This document shows positions 27,626 to 34,916 of a stretch of DNA of 64,000 nucleotides, in pieces. Below the pieces are notes generated by a model. The model was not told the origin of the DNA, made no database searches, and saw only the letters and a program-made list of their open reading frames with translations. The position numbers and the translations under genes are program-made. This DNA is from Azohydromonas sediminis (GTDB taxonomy: Bacteria; Pseudomonadota; Gammaproteobacteria; Burkholderiales; Burkholderiaceae_C): contig NZ_QOAZ01000016.1 in assembly GCF_003574675.1 (NCBI RefSeq), forward strand, positions 1 to 64,000, read 5' to 3'. The stretch's first letter is position 1; each line of letters opens with the position of its first letter.

Positions 27626-28030
27626 ATGGAAAGGAACACCCGCCAACGCCAGGCGATCGCCGAGGCGATCGTCACGGCCGGGCGCCCGCTGCTGCCTCAG
27701 GAAATCCTAGAGCGGGCGCGCGCCGCGGTACCTTCGCTGTCGCTGGCCACCGTGTACCGCAACCTGAAGCAACTCGTCGAGGACGGCGAGCTGCGGTCGG
27801 TCGCGCTGCCGGGCGACGTGGCGCGCTACGAACCTGCGGGCAGCGCGCACCATCACCACTTCCAGTGTCGCCAGTGCGAGCGCGTGTACGACGTGCCGGG
27901 CTGTCCCGACCACCTCGGCGCGATGGTTCCGCGCGGCTTCACGGTCGAAGACCACGAGATCACGCTGTACGGGCGCTGCGCGGATTGCCAGCGCCTGGCG
28001 CGCCATGCGCGCCGGGGTAGCCGCGCCTGA
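27626..28030 (+). CDS. Fur-family metal-dependent transcriptional repressor (probably Zur-like)
   Basis: This 134-residue regulator has a winged-helix N-terminus ending in SLSLATVYRNLKQLVEDGEL (residues about 36-55). The metal-binding core AHHHHFQCRQC lies near residues 74-84, and a second CxxC (CADC) near residue 119 completes a structural zinc site. Fur, Zur and PerR cannot be separated from sequence alone. The neighbouring zinc transporters, COG0523 GTPase and DUF1826 gene favour a zinc-sensing role controlling the island, which is inference. The ATG at 27626 (MERNTRQRQAIAEAI) follows the palindrome. It converges with the mbnH-like gene 53 bases downstream. Confidence 0.85.
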   Translation: MERNTRQRQAIAEAIVTAGRPLLPQEILERARAAVPSLSLATVYRNLKQLVEDGELRSVALPGDVARYEPAGSAHHHHFQCRQCERVYDVPGCPDHLGAMVPRGFTVEDHEITLYGRCADCQRLARHARRGSRA

Positions 28031-28061
28031 CGCACCCAACCGGCGTATCGCCCGCGATCGC

Positions 28062-28082
28062 CCCTGCGCCGCAGCCGCAGGG
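28062..28082. terminator. Hairpin between convergent fur-like and mbnH-like genes
   Basis: CCCTGCG and CGCAGGG form 7-base arms around a 7-base loop in the 52-base gap between the two converging genes. The position suits a bidirectional terminator, but no T-run follows on either strand, so intrinsic termination would be weak. Confidence 0.35.
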
Positions 28083-29336
28083 TTACCGAGTGACGCCTTC
28101 CGGCGGCTCGGTCTCGCGCCGCGCCGGCCATGGGTCGGCATGTGCGGGGTCGTGGAGAAAGCGCTCGTCGGTCAGCGACTCGAGGAAGGCGATCACGTCG
28201 GCGATCTCGTCGTCGGTGATCTCGAAACCCACGATCAGCTCGCTGCGCAGCGGGTTGGCACCCTGCCCCGTGTGCACCGCGTGGCCGGCGCGCGCATAGT
28301 GGGTGCGCAATACCTCGTACAACGTCGCGATCGAGCCGTCGTGCATGTACGGTGCCGTCACCGCGACGTTGCGCAGCGTCGGCGTGCGAAAGCGCCCGGC
28401 GTCGCGCGGATCGCCTGTGAACTCGACGATTCCGGGCGAACTTTTCGGGTAGGCGCCCCGGCCGTCGTCGTTGTACAGCCCTGTGTTGTGAAAGCCGATT
28501 TCGGCAAAAGGCACGCGCGCATGGCGGAGGTTGTCGGTGAAGTTGAAACCGCCGTGGCAGTGGTAGCACTCGAGCTTCTCGCCGAAGAACAGCTCCTCGC
28601 CTCGCTTCGCGGCCGCGCTGATCGCGTCGGCCTGTGCGCCGTAACGGTAGCGGTCGTAAGGGCTGTCGAAGCTCAGTAAAGAGCGCTGGAAGCTCGCCAG
28701 CGCGCGTGTCAGCGTCGCGAGCGAATACAGCGCATCGTCGCCACGGCGCGCCTCGTCGGGAAAAGCCTGCGCGAACAGGCGCCGGTACGTCGGATCGACT
28801 TTGAACAGGGCGAACAGCTGCCGCTCGCGCCCGGCCATCCCCATCTCGACCGGGTGCTCGCCAAACAGCGGGATCAACGCTTGCACTTCGAGCGAGGTCA
28901 ACTGCGGGTTTTGCCACGTCAGCACCGGCAGGTAAGCGACGTTGGTGAGCGTCATGGCGCTGCGCGCGCCCGCCTCTCCAGTGACACCCTTCGAGACGGC
29001 GCGGCCGTCGGTGAAGGCGCGCGCCTGCTCGTGACAGCTCGCGCACGAGAGACTGCCGTCGCGCGACAGGCGCCGGTCGTAAAAGAGATGCCGGCCGAGC
29101 TCGACCTTCGCGGCCGTCATCGGGTTGTCGGCCGGCACCGCCGGCGGCGGGACCCAAGCGGGCAGCGGCCAATGCCAAGGCGGCGTCCCGGCGCCGAGCG
29201 TCAGCGTCGCCAGCACGATGAGGGCTGCCGTGAAGGCGCGACGCGGGGATGGCCCCGTGGCACGGGGCGTTCGCGGATCGGTGTTACTGTGCGCCGGCAG
29301 GCGCCGCGACCGCACAGCGCGCAGCGGCAGTCTCAC
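28083..29336 (-). CDS. mbnH: Diheme cytochrome c peroxidase-family enzyme, MbnH-like
   Basis: This 417-residue periplasmic MauG/bacterial cytochrome c peroxidase relative carries two haem c motifs, CASCH near residue 100 and CYHCH near residue 253. An N-terminal export helix (AFTAALIVLATLTLGAG) lies near residues 34-50. In methanobactin operons MbnH oxidises a tryptophan of MbnP to kynurenine, creating a copper site; CorB next to CorA in methanotrophs is a related pair. Here an MbnP-family gene lies directly upstream, with this gene's GTG one base after its stop, so the same enzyme-substrate relation is inferred. No methanobactin genes are present. The GTG start at 29336 is chosen for that junction. 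Confidence 0.85.
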   Translation of the reverse strand: MRLPLRAVRSRRLPAHSNTDPRTPRATGPSPRRAFTAALIVLATLTLGAGTPPWHWPLPAWVPPPAVPADNPMTAAKVELGRHLFYDRRLSRDGSLSCASCHEQARAFTDGRAVSKGVTGEAGARSAMTLTNVAYLPVLTWQNPQLTSLEVQALIPLFGEHPVEMGMAGRERQLFALFKVDPTYRRLFAQAFPDEARRGDDALYSLATLTRALASFQRSLLSFDSPYDRYRYGAQADAISAAAKRGEELFFGEKLECYHCHGGFNFTDNLRHARVPFAEIGFHNTGLYNDDGRGAYPKSSPGIVEFTGDPRDAGRFRTPTLRNVAVTAPYMHDGSIATLYEVLRTHYARAGHAVHTGQGANPLRSELIVGFEITDDEIADVIAFLESLTDERFLHDPAHADPWPARRETEPPEGVTR

Positions 29337-29337
29337 G

Positions 29338-30255
29338 TCAACGCACCGTGAAGAATCGCTGCGGCCCCGGTGCCGGCATGCCGCCATAGGCCAGTCCGAA
29401 AGCGCCCATCACCCCAGGACAGTCGGCATCGTTGAGGAAGCTCATGCATCCCGGCGAAGTTCCGGGGGCGTTGACGTCGACGTTCGCCCCGGCGAGTACA
29501 CTGCCGATGTCGGCCACCACGATCTGCGTCGAGGGGTCGAAGCGGTCGAGCTGCACCTGCACACGGTTGGGATTGGCGCATTCGGCTCTTGGCGCTTCGG
29601 TGCGCGACGCCGAGGCGCACAACGTACTGCCCAAGTGCACCGAAAAGCCCGACGCGTTGCCCCCGCCGCGCGGATCGGGTGGTGCGCTCGTCATCGGCTG
29701 GCCAGCAGTCGCAGTGTCGAACTTGACGAACTTGTAGCCGCCCTGCCAGTTCCAGAACATCGCCGTCAGGTTGAGCGGCGATGGCGCCACGGTCGGGTCG
29801 CCATGGTTGCGCCCGAAAGGCACGCCGAGCGTGAAGCGCAGCCCCACGTAGCGGCCTGCCGGCACCGTGCCGCGCACGGTGGTGTTGGTCGCCGGGGTGC
29901 CGTTGCGGCATGGGCCGCTGCCATTCTCGAAGTCCAGCAGTGCGATGTTCTCCAGCTGCCACATGCCGTCTTGCGTCAGCGCTACCGGCACGGCGCGGCC
30001 GCTGGTGTCGATGAGGTGGACTTCGCTGACGTACATGCGCCAATCGCTCGGCGTGATCGTCGAGCGCGTCGTCCCCACGCCTGCATAACTCTTCCCGCAA
30101 GCGAAGGGCTCGCCGTTGACCTGCGCAGCAAAGCGCAGCGTCACGGGTTGCGTACCGGACGCCGCCGAGGCGATTGGAGCCGGCGGCGTGGCGCAAGCGC
30201 CGAGCAGCGCAGCGGTAGCGGCCGCCACCAGGGTCACTGGGATCTTGCATGTCAT
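29338..30255 (-). CDS. mbnP: MbnP-family copper-binding lipoprotein
   Basis: This 305-residue protein has a lipoprotein signal ending LLGACATPP (cysteine near residue 20), so it should be anchored in the outer or inner membrane facing the periplasm. Family hallmarks are VTLRFAAQVNGEPFACG, YVSEVHLIDTSG, GMWQLENIALLDFE, GRYVGLRFTLGVPFGRNH and MFWNWQGGYKF. Several tryptophans are candidates for oxidation to kynurenine by the adjacent diheme enzyme. Known relatives bind copper tightly. The ATG overlaps the PCu(A)C stop by four bases. Whether copper, zinc or another metal is bound here is not shown by sequence. Confidence 0.85.
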   Translation of the reverse strand: MTCKIPVTLVAAATAALLGACATPPAPIASAASGTQPVTLRFAAQVNGEPFACGKSYAGVGTTRSTITPSDWRMYVSEVHLIDTSGRAVPVALTQDGMWQLENIALLDFENGSGPCRNGTPATNTTVRGTVPAGRYVGLRFTLGVPFGRNHGDPTVAPSPLNLTAMFWNWQGGYKFVKFDTATAGQPMTSAPPDPRGGGNASGFSVHLGSTLCASASRTEAPRAECANPNRVQVQLDRFDPSTQIVVADIGSVLAGANVDVNAPGTSPGCMSFLNDADCPGVMGAFGLAYGGMPAPGPQRFFTVR

Positions 30256-30785
30256 CGGGGATCTCCTTGGGATTTGGGCCCAGCCGGTCCATGGCGATGT
30301 TCCTGGGCCGCGGCCGCGTCGCGCGGCTGCTGCACCCACACCATCACCTCGCGCTCGCCGGCTTTATCGAAGCGCAAGGTCAGCGGGAAGCGGTCGCCTT
30401 CTCGCAGCGGCTGCTTCAGCTCGATCAGCATCAGGTGGAACTCGCCCCCGTGTCGCAGGCGGACCTCGGACTTCGGGGGCAGCTCGATGGCCTCGACGGC
30501 GCGCATGCGCATCACCTGGTCGCTGCCGACGACACTGCGGTGGATCTCGACGGCACCGGCCACGGGCGCGCTGGCGCCGACGAGGCGGTCGGCCTGGTCG
30601 CCTGTGTTGCGGATGCCGCGCAAGTAGACCGCTCCCGTGCGTGCCGCCGGCGGGGTGGGCACCGCGTAGGGGTGGTCGATGCGCAACGCACCGGCTCTGA
30701 AGTCGTGCGCGGCCACGGGCGCCGCCAGCGCCGACAGCCCGAGCCACAGACACGCCAGGCGTCGTGAGATTGGTGGATGTGTCAT
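30252..30785 (-). CDS. Copper chaperone PCu(A)C
   Basis: This 177-residue periplasmic protein has a cleavable signal (ACLWLGLSALAAPVAAH) and the copper motif of the family: His in VEIHRSVVGSDQVMRM with methionines about ten residues on, then HLM in GGEFHLMLIELKQP near residue 120. PCu(A)C proteins hand Cu(I) to cytochrome oxidase CuA centres, often together with SCO, whose gene is directly upstream with a four-base overlap. A histidine-containing tail (QEHRHGP) may add metal sites. Its stop overlaps the mbnP start, placing it in the copper operon. Confidence 0.92.
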   Translation of the reverse strand: MTHPPISRRLACLWLGLSALAAPVAAHDFRAGALRIDHPYAVPTPPAARTGAVYLRGIRNTGDQADRLVGASAPVAGAVEIHRSVVGSDQVMRMRAVEAIELPPKSEVRLRHGGEFHLMLIELKQPLREGDRFPLTLRFDKAGEREVMVWVQQPRDAAAAQEHRHGPAGPKSQGDPR

Positions 30786-31396
30786 GGGTTGTCCTTCAGC
30801 AGACGCTCGATGTCGGCCGCCACACCGGCCGCATCCTGTTCGTGCCGCACCGCCAGGCGCAGACGACCGCGCGGATCGAACACGTAACTGGTCGTCGTGT
30901 GGTCCATCGTGTAGCTGCTGCCCGTCGGCACCTTGCGGTAGAAGACCTTGAATTCGCGTGCCGTGGCTTCGGTCGTGGCCAGGTCGGCGCGCAGGCCGAT
31001 GAAGCTCGGATGGAAAGCGCGCGGGTATTCGCCGAGCACGGCTGCCGTGTCGCGCTCGGGGTCGACGGTGACGAAGATGACCTGCAACCGCTGCGCCAGC
31101 GGGCCCAGGCGCTGCATCACGTCGGCGGCCCGCGCCAAAGCGGTCGGGCACACGTCAGGACACTGCGTGAAGCCGAAGAACAGCATCACGCAGCGGCCAC
31201 GAAAATCGGCGAGCGTCACCGCGCGGCCCTCGGCGTCGAACAGGCGGAAGTCGCGGCCCCAGTCGGCGCCCGTCACGTCGATCGATTGAAAGCCGGTGTG
31301 GGCCCCGTGGCCGTCGCAGGCTGGCAGCAGGGGCAGCACCGCCAGCACCAGCAGTGCCCGCCGCGGCACGAATGTCGTCGACGCCAGGGTGCTCAT
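30782..31396 (-). CDS. SCO family copper chaperone / thiol-disulfide protein
   Basis: This 204-residue thioredoxin-fold lipoprotein has lipobox LLPACDG (cysteine near residue 27). Copper and redox site CPDVC lies in FFGFTQCPDVCPTAL near residue 78, and the distal copper-ligand histidine is in TMDHTTTSYVFD near residue 167. SCO proteins reduce or metallate the CuA site of cytochrome c oxidase. The ATG at 31396 lies one base after the stop of the preceding small membrane protein and the stop overlaps the PCu(A)C gene, so copper delivery genes are translated together with the mbnP/mbnH pair. Confidence 0.92.
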   Translation of the reverse strand: MSTLASTTFVPRRALLVLAVLPLLPACDGHGAHTGFQSIDVTGADWGRDFRLFDAEGRAVTLADFRGRCVMLFFGFTQCPDVCPTALARAADVMQRLGPLAQRLQVIFVTVDPERDTAAVLGEYPRAFHPSFIGLRADLATTEATAREFKVFYRKVPTGSSYTMDHTTTSYVFDPRGRLRLAVRHEQDAAGVAADIERLLKDNP

Positions 31397-31397
31397 C

Positions 31398-31703
31398 TCA
31401 TCGCCCCTGCGCCCAAGGGGCATGTACTTCGGCGCGACGCGCCCAAGCGGGCAGTTCGGCAGCCACATCTGCGCCCGCGGCAAAGGGCGCAGGCTCCGCG
31501 GTTGAGGCGGCCTGGACCGGCGCCGCCGGCGGCGTCCGCGCTGTCTGCGGCGGCATCGGCGGGCCAGCGAACCCGTCGCCCGTGACCCATGCGAGCACGT
31601 AGACCAGGGCGAGCGCAACGCCGTGGGCGACGATGAACCAGCGCACGCGCGCCCCTTCGCCATCCCGCGCTTCGGCATCGTCCGAAGATTCGTGCGCGTT
31701 CAC
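31398..31703 (-). CDS. Small single-pass membrane protein, unknown function
   Basis: I do not recognise this 101-residue protein. It has an acidic N-terminus (HESSDDAEARDGE), one membrane helix (WFIVAHGVALALVYVLAW, residues about 22-39) and an alanine/proline-rich tail predicted to lie outside the membrane. It starts at a GTG whose GTGA overlaps the stop of the preceding 98-residue gene and ends one base before the SCO start. The gene exists by position: it fills a perfect slot in an operon of overlapping genes. A helper for SCO or PCu(A)C membrane assembly is a guess. Confidence 0.6.
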   Translation of the reverse strand: MNAHESSDDAEARDGEGARVRWFIVAHGVALALVYVLAWVTGDGFAGPPMPPQTARTPPAAPVQAASTAEPAPFAAGADVAAELPAWARRAEVHAPWAQGR

Positions 31704-31996
31704 AGGTCGGTCTCCTTCACGTCCAGGCCGGCGGCATCGGTCGTCTTGGCGGCCTGGCCGTGACAAGGTGCTGCGCCAGCGTCGCTGCGCAGCAACAGGA
31801 AACGACCGTCGGTGACGACACCGTGCGCCAGATCGAGCGCTCGAGCCGTGTTCGGGTCGTGTCGCATCGTGGGGTTTTGGCCGGTGACGACCTGCCATCC
31901 CGACCAGGCCAGCCACGCCACCATGCCCAGTGCGGCACCGATGTTCACGTGCGTCATCAGACGCCACAGCCGCACGAGCGGATCGTGGGAAGTCAT
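31700..31996 (-). CDS. Small membrane protein at the head of the copper operon, unknown function
   Basis: This 98-residue protein has one helix (IGAALGMVAWLAWSGWQVVTG, residues about 20-40) and a polar tail holding RHDPNTARALDLAHGVV and a lone cysteine in AAPCHGQAAK. No family is recognised. The ATG at 31996 gives a compact N-terminus (MTSHDPLVRLWRLM). Its stop overlaps the GTG of the next small membrane gene. The 131 bases upstream, after the DUF2946 stop, show no clear promoter, so transcription may continue from the zinc genes. Confidence 0.6.
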   Translation of the reverse strand: MTSHDPLVRLWRLMTHVNIGAALGMVAWLAWSGWQVVTGQNPTMRHDPNTARALDLAHGVVTDGRFLLLRSDAGAAPCHGQAAKTTDAAGLDVKETDL

Positions 31997-32127
31997 CGAA
32001 GAACTCCTGACATGCGCCTGCTGACGAGCCACGGGGGCCGAGCCGGCGCGCAAGGTGCACACACTCCGCGGCCGCCGAGGCAGGCATGCAGCCCTAACGA
32101 TGGGCCGCGCGGAGGACAGTCAGTGCG

Positions 32128-32517
32128 TCAGGACAGGACGGGAGGCGCGCGAGAAGGCGGCGCGCGCCAGACGGGTGAGGTTGGCGGCGCGGTGAACGGA
32201 CGCGAAGGCAAGCCATCGCGAAAAATCGCCGTCGGTGCGGGCGCCGCCGGCGGCGGCGGGGCCATGCCGTGGCCCAGATGACAGAACGGACAGTGATCCA
32301 GCGAGGCCGCGACAGCATCGGCTGGTGCCGCGGGCTGCTCGCCGTCCAGGTCGGCGATATCGACCCAGCGCGAACCCTGGGCGGTGCACACCTCGACCCA
32401 GCGCGCGTCGCCTCCCGCTCGTGCCAACGCATGCGACACTGCCGGCGCGAGCGCGGCGAACCACATCGCCACGGTCGCGAGCCACAGCGGCCAGCGGTGA
32501 GAGCTTGTCGTGCGCAT
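32128..32517 (-). CDS. DUF2946 family protein
   Basis: This 129-residue exported or membrane-bound protein has an N-terminal hydrophobic segment (WPLWLATVAMWFAALAPAVSHAL) and the family marks VEVCTAQGSRWVDI near residue 47 and the CxxC of DHCPFCHLGHG near residue 77. The tail is proline-rich. DUF2946 genes often accompany copper chaperones and TonB-type metal receptors, so a periplasmic copper-related role is plausible but unproven. It lies 70 bases after the zinc permease gene and 131 bases before the copper operon. Confidence 0.75.
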   Translation of the reverse strand: MRTTSSHRWPLWLATVAMWFAALAPAVSHALARAGGDARWVEVCTAQGSRWVDIADLDGEQPAAPADAVAASLDHCPFCHLGHGMAPPPPAAPAPTAIFRDGLPSRPFTAPPTSPVWRAPPSRAPPVLS

Positions 32518-32587
32518 CAGCGGGAAGTGTAATGGCCCGGCTGGGTGCGGGGAACGTCCCCCGCCGAACCTGGCGGGCAATCCACGC

Positions 32588-33391
32588 TCAACCCGCATGC
32601 CCCGCCGACGTCGCTGCCGACCCGCGAACGACGCCGATCTTGGAAAGCGGCACGAAGGCGACCAGGAGCAGTGCCACCAGCACCGGCGCGAAAGGCTGAT
32701 CGAGCGCCAACGCGAGCCAGAAAGCGGCGATATAGCTGGCCACGCCGAGGCCCGCGGCCCAGCGCTGCGCGTGACGCCAGTCGGCCGCGATACGGAACGC
32801 GATCCAGGGCGGCACGAGGATCAGCGCGAAGCTCGCCATCAGGCCGACGGTCGCCGTGCCAGCCGCGATCACCGTGGCCGCGAGCAGGTCGAAGCCGAGG
32901 TGCCAGCGCCATGACGCCGACCCGTTGGCGCGCTCACGCTCCGGGCAGAAGCGTGCCGCGACGAGCCGGGGCGTGAGCCAGCGCAGCGCAGGCAGCACGG
33001 CAAGCACGACAGCGGTATCGATCGCGAGCTCCCGCCAGCCGGCGAAGTAAAGCTGGCCATCGACGAGGGCGTGCGCCAGCGCCTCGCCGCGAGCCGTGTT
33101 GGCTGCCACCAGCAGCGTCGTCGCCCACCCTCCAAGGATCATCAGACCGTACGCCGAATTGCGCCCGTGTCCAAGCTGTTTGGCGCCAGTGCCGGCCCAC
33201 GCGCCGGCGAGTGATCCGACGAAGGTGGGCAGATGCAGCGCCGTGCCGATCAGCGCGCCCGCTGCCGCCGTATGCGCCAGCCCGAGCGTGGCCAGCCACT
33301 CGTCGCGAAGACGCAGCAGATTGCCCACCAGCGGCAGCAGCATCGCCAGCAGCAGGCCCGCCACGAAAGGAACGACAAACGGACCGTCCAT
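32588..33391 (-). CDS. znuB: Metal (zinc) ABC transporter permease, first copy
   Basis: This 267-residue ABC-3 family permease has about seven to eight hydrophobic helices, beginning FVVPFVAGLLLAMLLPLVGN. The family loop ALIGTALHLPTFVGSLAGAW is near residue 46 and GTATVGLMASFALILVPPWIAF near residue 175. It would move Zn(II), or less likely Mn(II), across the cytoplasmic membrane with the ATPase and binding protein encoded just upstream. The ATG at 33391 is seven bases after the ATPase stop. It differs clearly from the second permease at 40.7 kb, so the two are not a recent duplication. Confidence 0.88.
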   Translation of the reverse strand: MDGPFVVPFVAGLLLAMLLPLVGNLLRLRDEWLATLGLAHTAAAGALIGTALHLPTFVGSLAGAWAGTGAKQLGHGRNSAYGLMILGGWATTLLVAANTARGEALAHALVDGQLYFAGWRELAIDTAVVLAVLPALRWLTPRLVAARFCPERERANGSASWRWHLGFDLLAATVIAAGTATVGLMASFALILVPPWIAFRIAADWRHAQRWAAGLGVASYIAAFWLALALDQPFAPVLVALLLVAFVPLSKIGVVRGSAATSAGHAG

Positions 33392-33398
33392 GCAGTCT

Positions 33399-34031
33399 TC
33401 ATCCCGCGACGCGGGCTCGCGCCGCATCGTGCAAACCTGTGCGGTGAAGCGGCCACGCGCCCGCCGGCACCGCCGGCGTGTTCAGCTCGACGACGCGGGT
33501 GCACACCGCGGCCAGGAATGCGCGGTCGTGACTCACGACGAGCGCGGCACGCTGCGCGCGCACGGCGGCAATCGCCTCACGGGCCGTCTGAATGTGGCTG
33601 GCGTCGAGATGGTTGGTCGGTTCGTCGAGCAACACCAGCCCGGCGGGACTCGCGAGCGCGGCCCACAGCATCAGCAACTGGTACTCCCCGCCCGACCAGC
33701 GATCGATGCGCACGGCGAGCTTGGCGGCCAGTCGTGCCGGCGGGACCATGGCCCGTGCACCGACGGCTGCGAGCAGCTCTGCGCCGGACAGCGGCGCTTC
33801 GGGCAGACGCACGGGGCTTTGCGACAGATACCCGACCCGCACGCCCGGTGCGCGCTCGACGTAGCCCCCGAACCACGTGGCCGTACCCAGCACGGCCTTG
33901 ACCAGCGTCGATTTGCCGACACCGTTCGGCCCGGCCAGCCCCACGACCTCCCCACGGTCGAGCGTCAGGCTCACTGGCGGCGTGACCGGGTGATCGTAAC
34001 CGGCGACGGCGTCGACGAGCCTGAGGATCAC
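33399..34031 (-). CDS. znuC: Metal (zinc) ABC transporter ATP-binding protein, first copy
   Basis: This 210-residue ATPase is short for the family. Walker A is GPNGVGKST near residue 35, the signature is the atypical WSGGEYQ in place of LSGGQ, and Walker B is LVLLDEPTNHLD. The H-loop is in LVVSHDRAFL. It starts at GTG 34031, whose GTGA overlaps the stop of the binding-protein gene, and there is no in-frame ATG that fits better. It should energise the adjacent permease. Confidence 0.88.
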   Translation of the reverse strand: MILRLVDAVAGYDHPVTPPVSLTLDRGEVVGLAGPNGVGKSTLVKAVLGTATWFGGYVERAPGVRVGYLSQSPVRLPEAPLSGAELLAAVGARAMVPPARLAAKLAVRIDRWSGGEYQLLMLWAALASPAGLVLLDEPTNHLDASHIQTAREAIAAVRAQRAALVVSHDRAFLAAVCTRVVELNTPAVPAGAWPLHRTGLHDAARARVAG

Positions 34032-34906
34032 CTGGCGCGCGCGAGCACGTCGACCCAGCGGTCGATCAGTTCGAAGTAGCCCTGCGCCTCGGAGCCGGCC
34101 GGCGGTTCGATCGGCAGCACGACCACCGGCCAGCCCGTCAGGGTCGCGAGCTTCTCGGCGCCTGCCGCAGGCTGGTACGGCGTGTGGACGATCACGCCCT
34201 TCTTGCCCGCGAGCCTGGCCGCCAGGGTCTGCAGGTGCGAGGCCGTGGGCGCCACACCGGGCACCGGCTCGAGCGTGCCGAGGAAAGGCACGCCGAGGAA
34301 ACCTGTCAGATACACGACATCCTTGTGAAAGCTCACGACGCCGGCACTGCCCGCCGCCTTTCGCTTCCACGTCGGCACGCGGGCATCGACGGCAGCCGCG
34401 AAGCCCTGCGCCCGCTCGCGGTAGCCCGCCGCGTTCGCCGGATCGAGCTGCGCGAGCCGTTCGGCCAGCGCTTTCGAAATCGCCGCCATCCGCAGCGGAT
34501 CGAGGTTGACGTGCGGATTGCCACCTGGATGCACGTCGCCCTGCGCTCGGTCGGCCGCCAACCCGGCATCAAGCAGCGGCACCTGCGCGGCCGCTTCGAA
34601 GTAACCGGGCCGCCCCGGCGCGATGGCGCCGTTGGCGGCACCGCTGATCGCTGCCGGCAGCCAGCCGATCTCGAGCTCGGCACCGACAGCGACGACCAAC
34701 TGGGCATCGCGCAGCGCGCGCAGCATCGAAGGACGCGCCTGCAGCATGTGCGCATCGCGATCAGGTGGCGCCAGCTCGCTGACCTGGACCTGCGGCCCGC
34801 CGACCGTGCGAGCGAGCATGCCCATGCTGGCCGTCGTCGCCACGACTTGCAGCGCCCACGCGGGCCCCACCGCCAGAAGACCCAGAAGAACCCACAGGCG
34901 TCTCAC
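34028..34906 (-). CDS. znuA: Zinc ABC transporter substrate-binding protein, first copy
   Basis: This 292-residue periplasmic protein has a signal peptide (LWVLLGLLAVGPAWA). Likely metal histidines are in RDAHMLQARPS, GGNPHVNLDP and VVSFHKDVVYL, matching the three-histidine pattern of cluster A-I zinc binders. It lacks the long histidine-rich loop seen in many ZnuA proteins. I chose the GTG at 34906 because AGGGGG lies seven bases upstream, while the longer in-frame start would overlap the porin gene. It is 10 bases after the porin stop. Confidence 0.88.
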   Translation of the reverse strand: MRRLWVLLGLLAVGPAWALQVVATTASMGMLARTVGGPQVQVSELAPPDRDAHMLQARPSMLRALRDAQLVVAVGAELEIGWLPAAISGAANGAIAPGRPGYFEAAAQVPLLDAGLAADRAQGDVHPGGNPHVNLDPLRMAAISKALAERLAQLDPANAAGYRERAQGFAAAVDARVPTWKRKAAGSAGVVSFHKDVVYLTGFLGVPFLGTLEPVPGVAPTASHLQTLAARLAGKKGVIVHTPYQPAAGAEKLATLTGWPVVVLPIEPPAGSEAQGYFELIDRWVDVLARAR

Positions 34907-34916
34907 CGGCGCCCCC

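Noticed and set aside
28083-30255. Full methanobactin biosynthesis locus suggested by mbnP/mbnH
   Set aside because: No mbnB, mbnC, precursor peptide, MATE exporter or TonB-dependent receptor is present; MbnPH pairs also occur alone.
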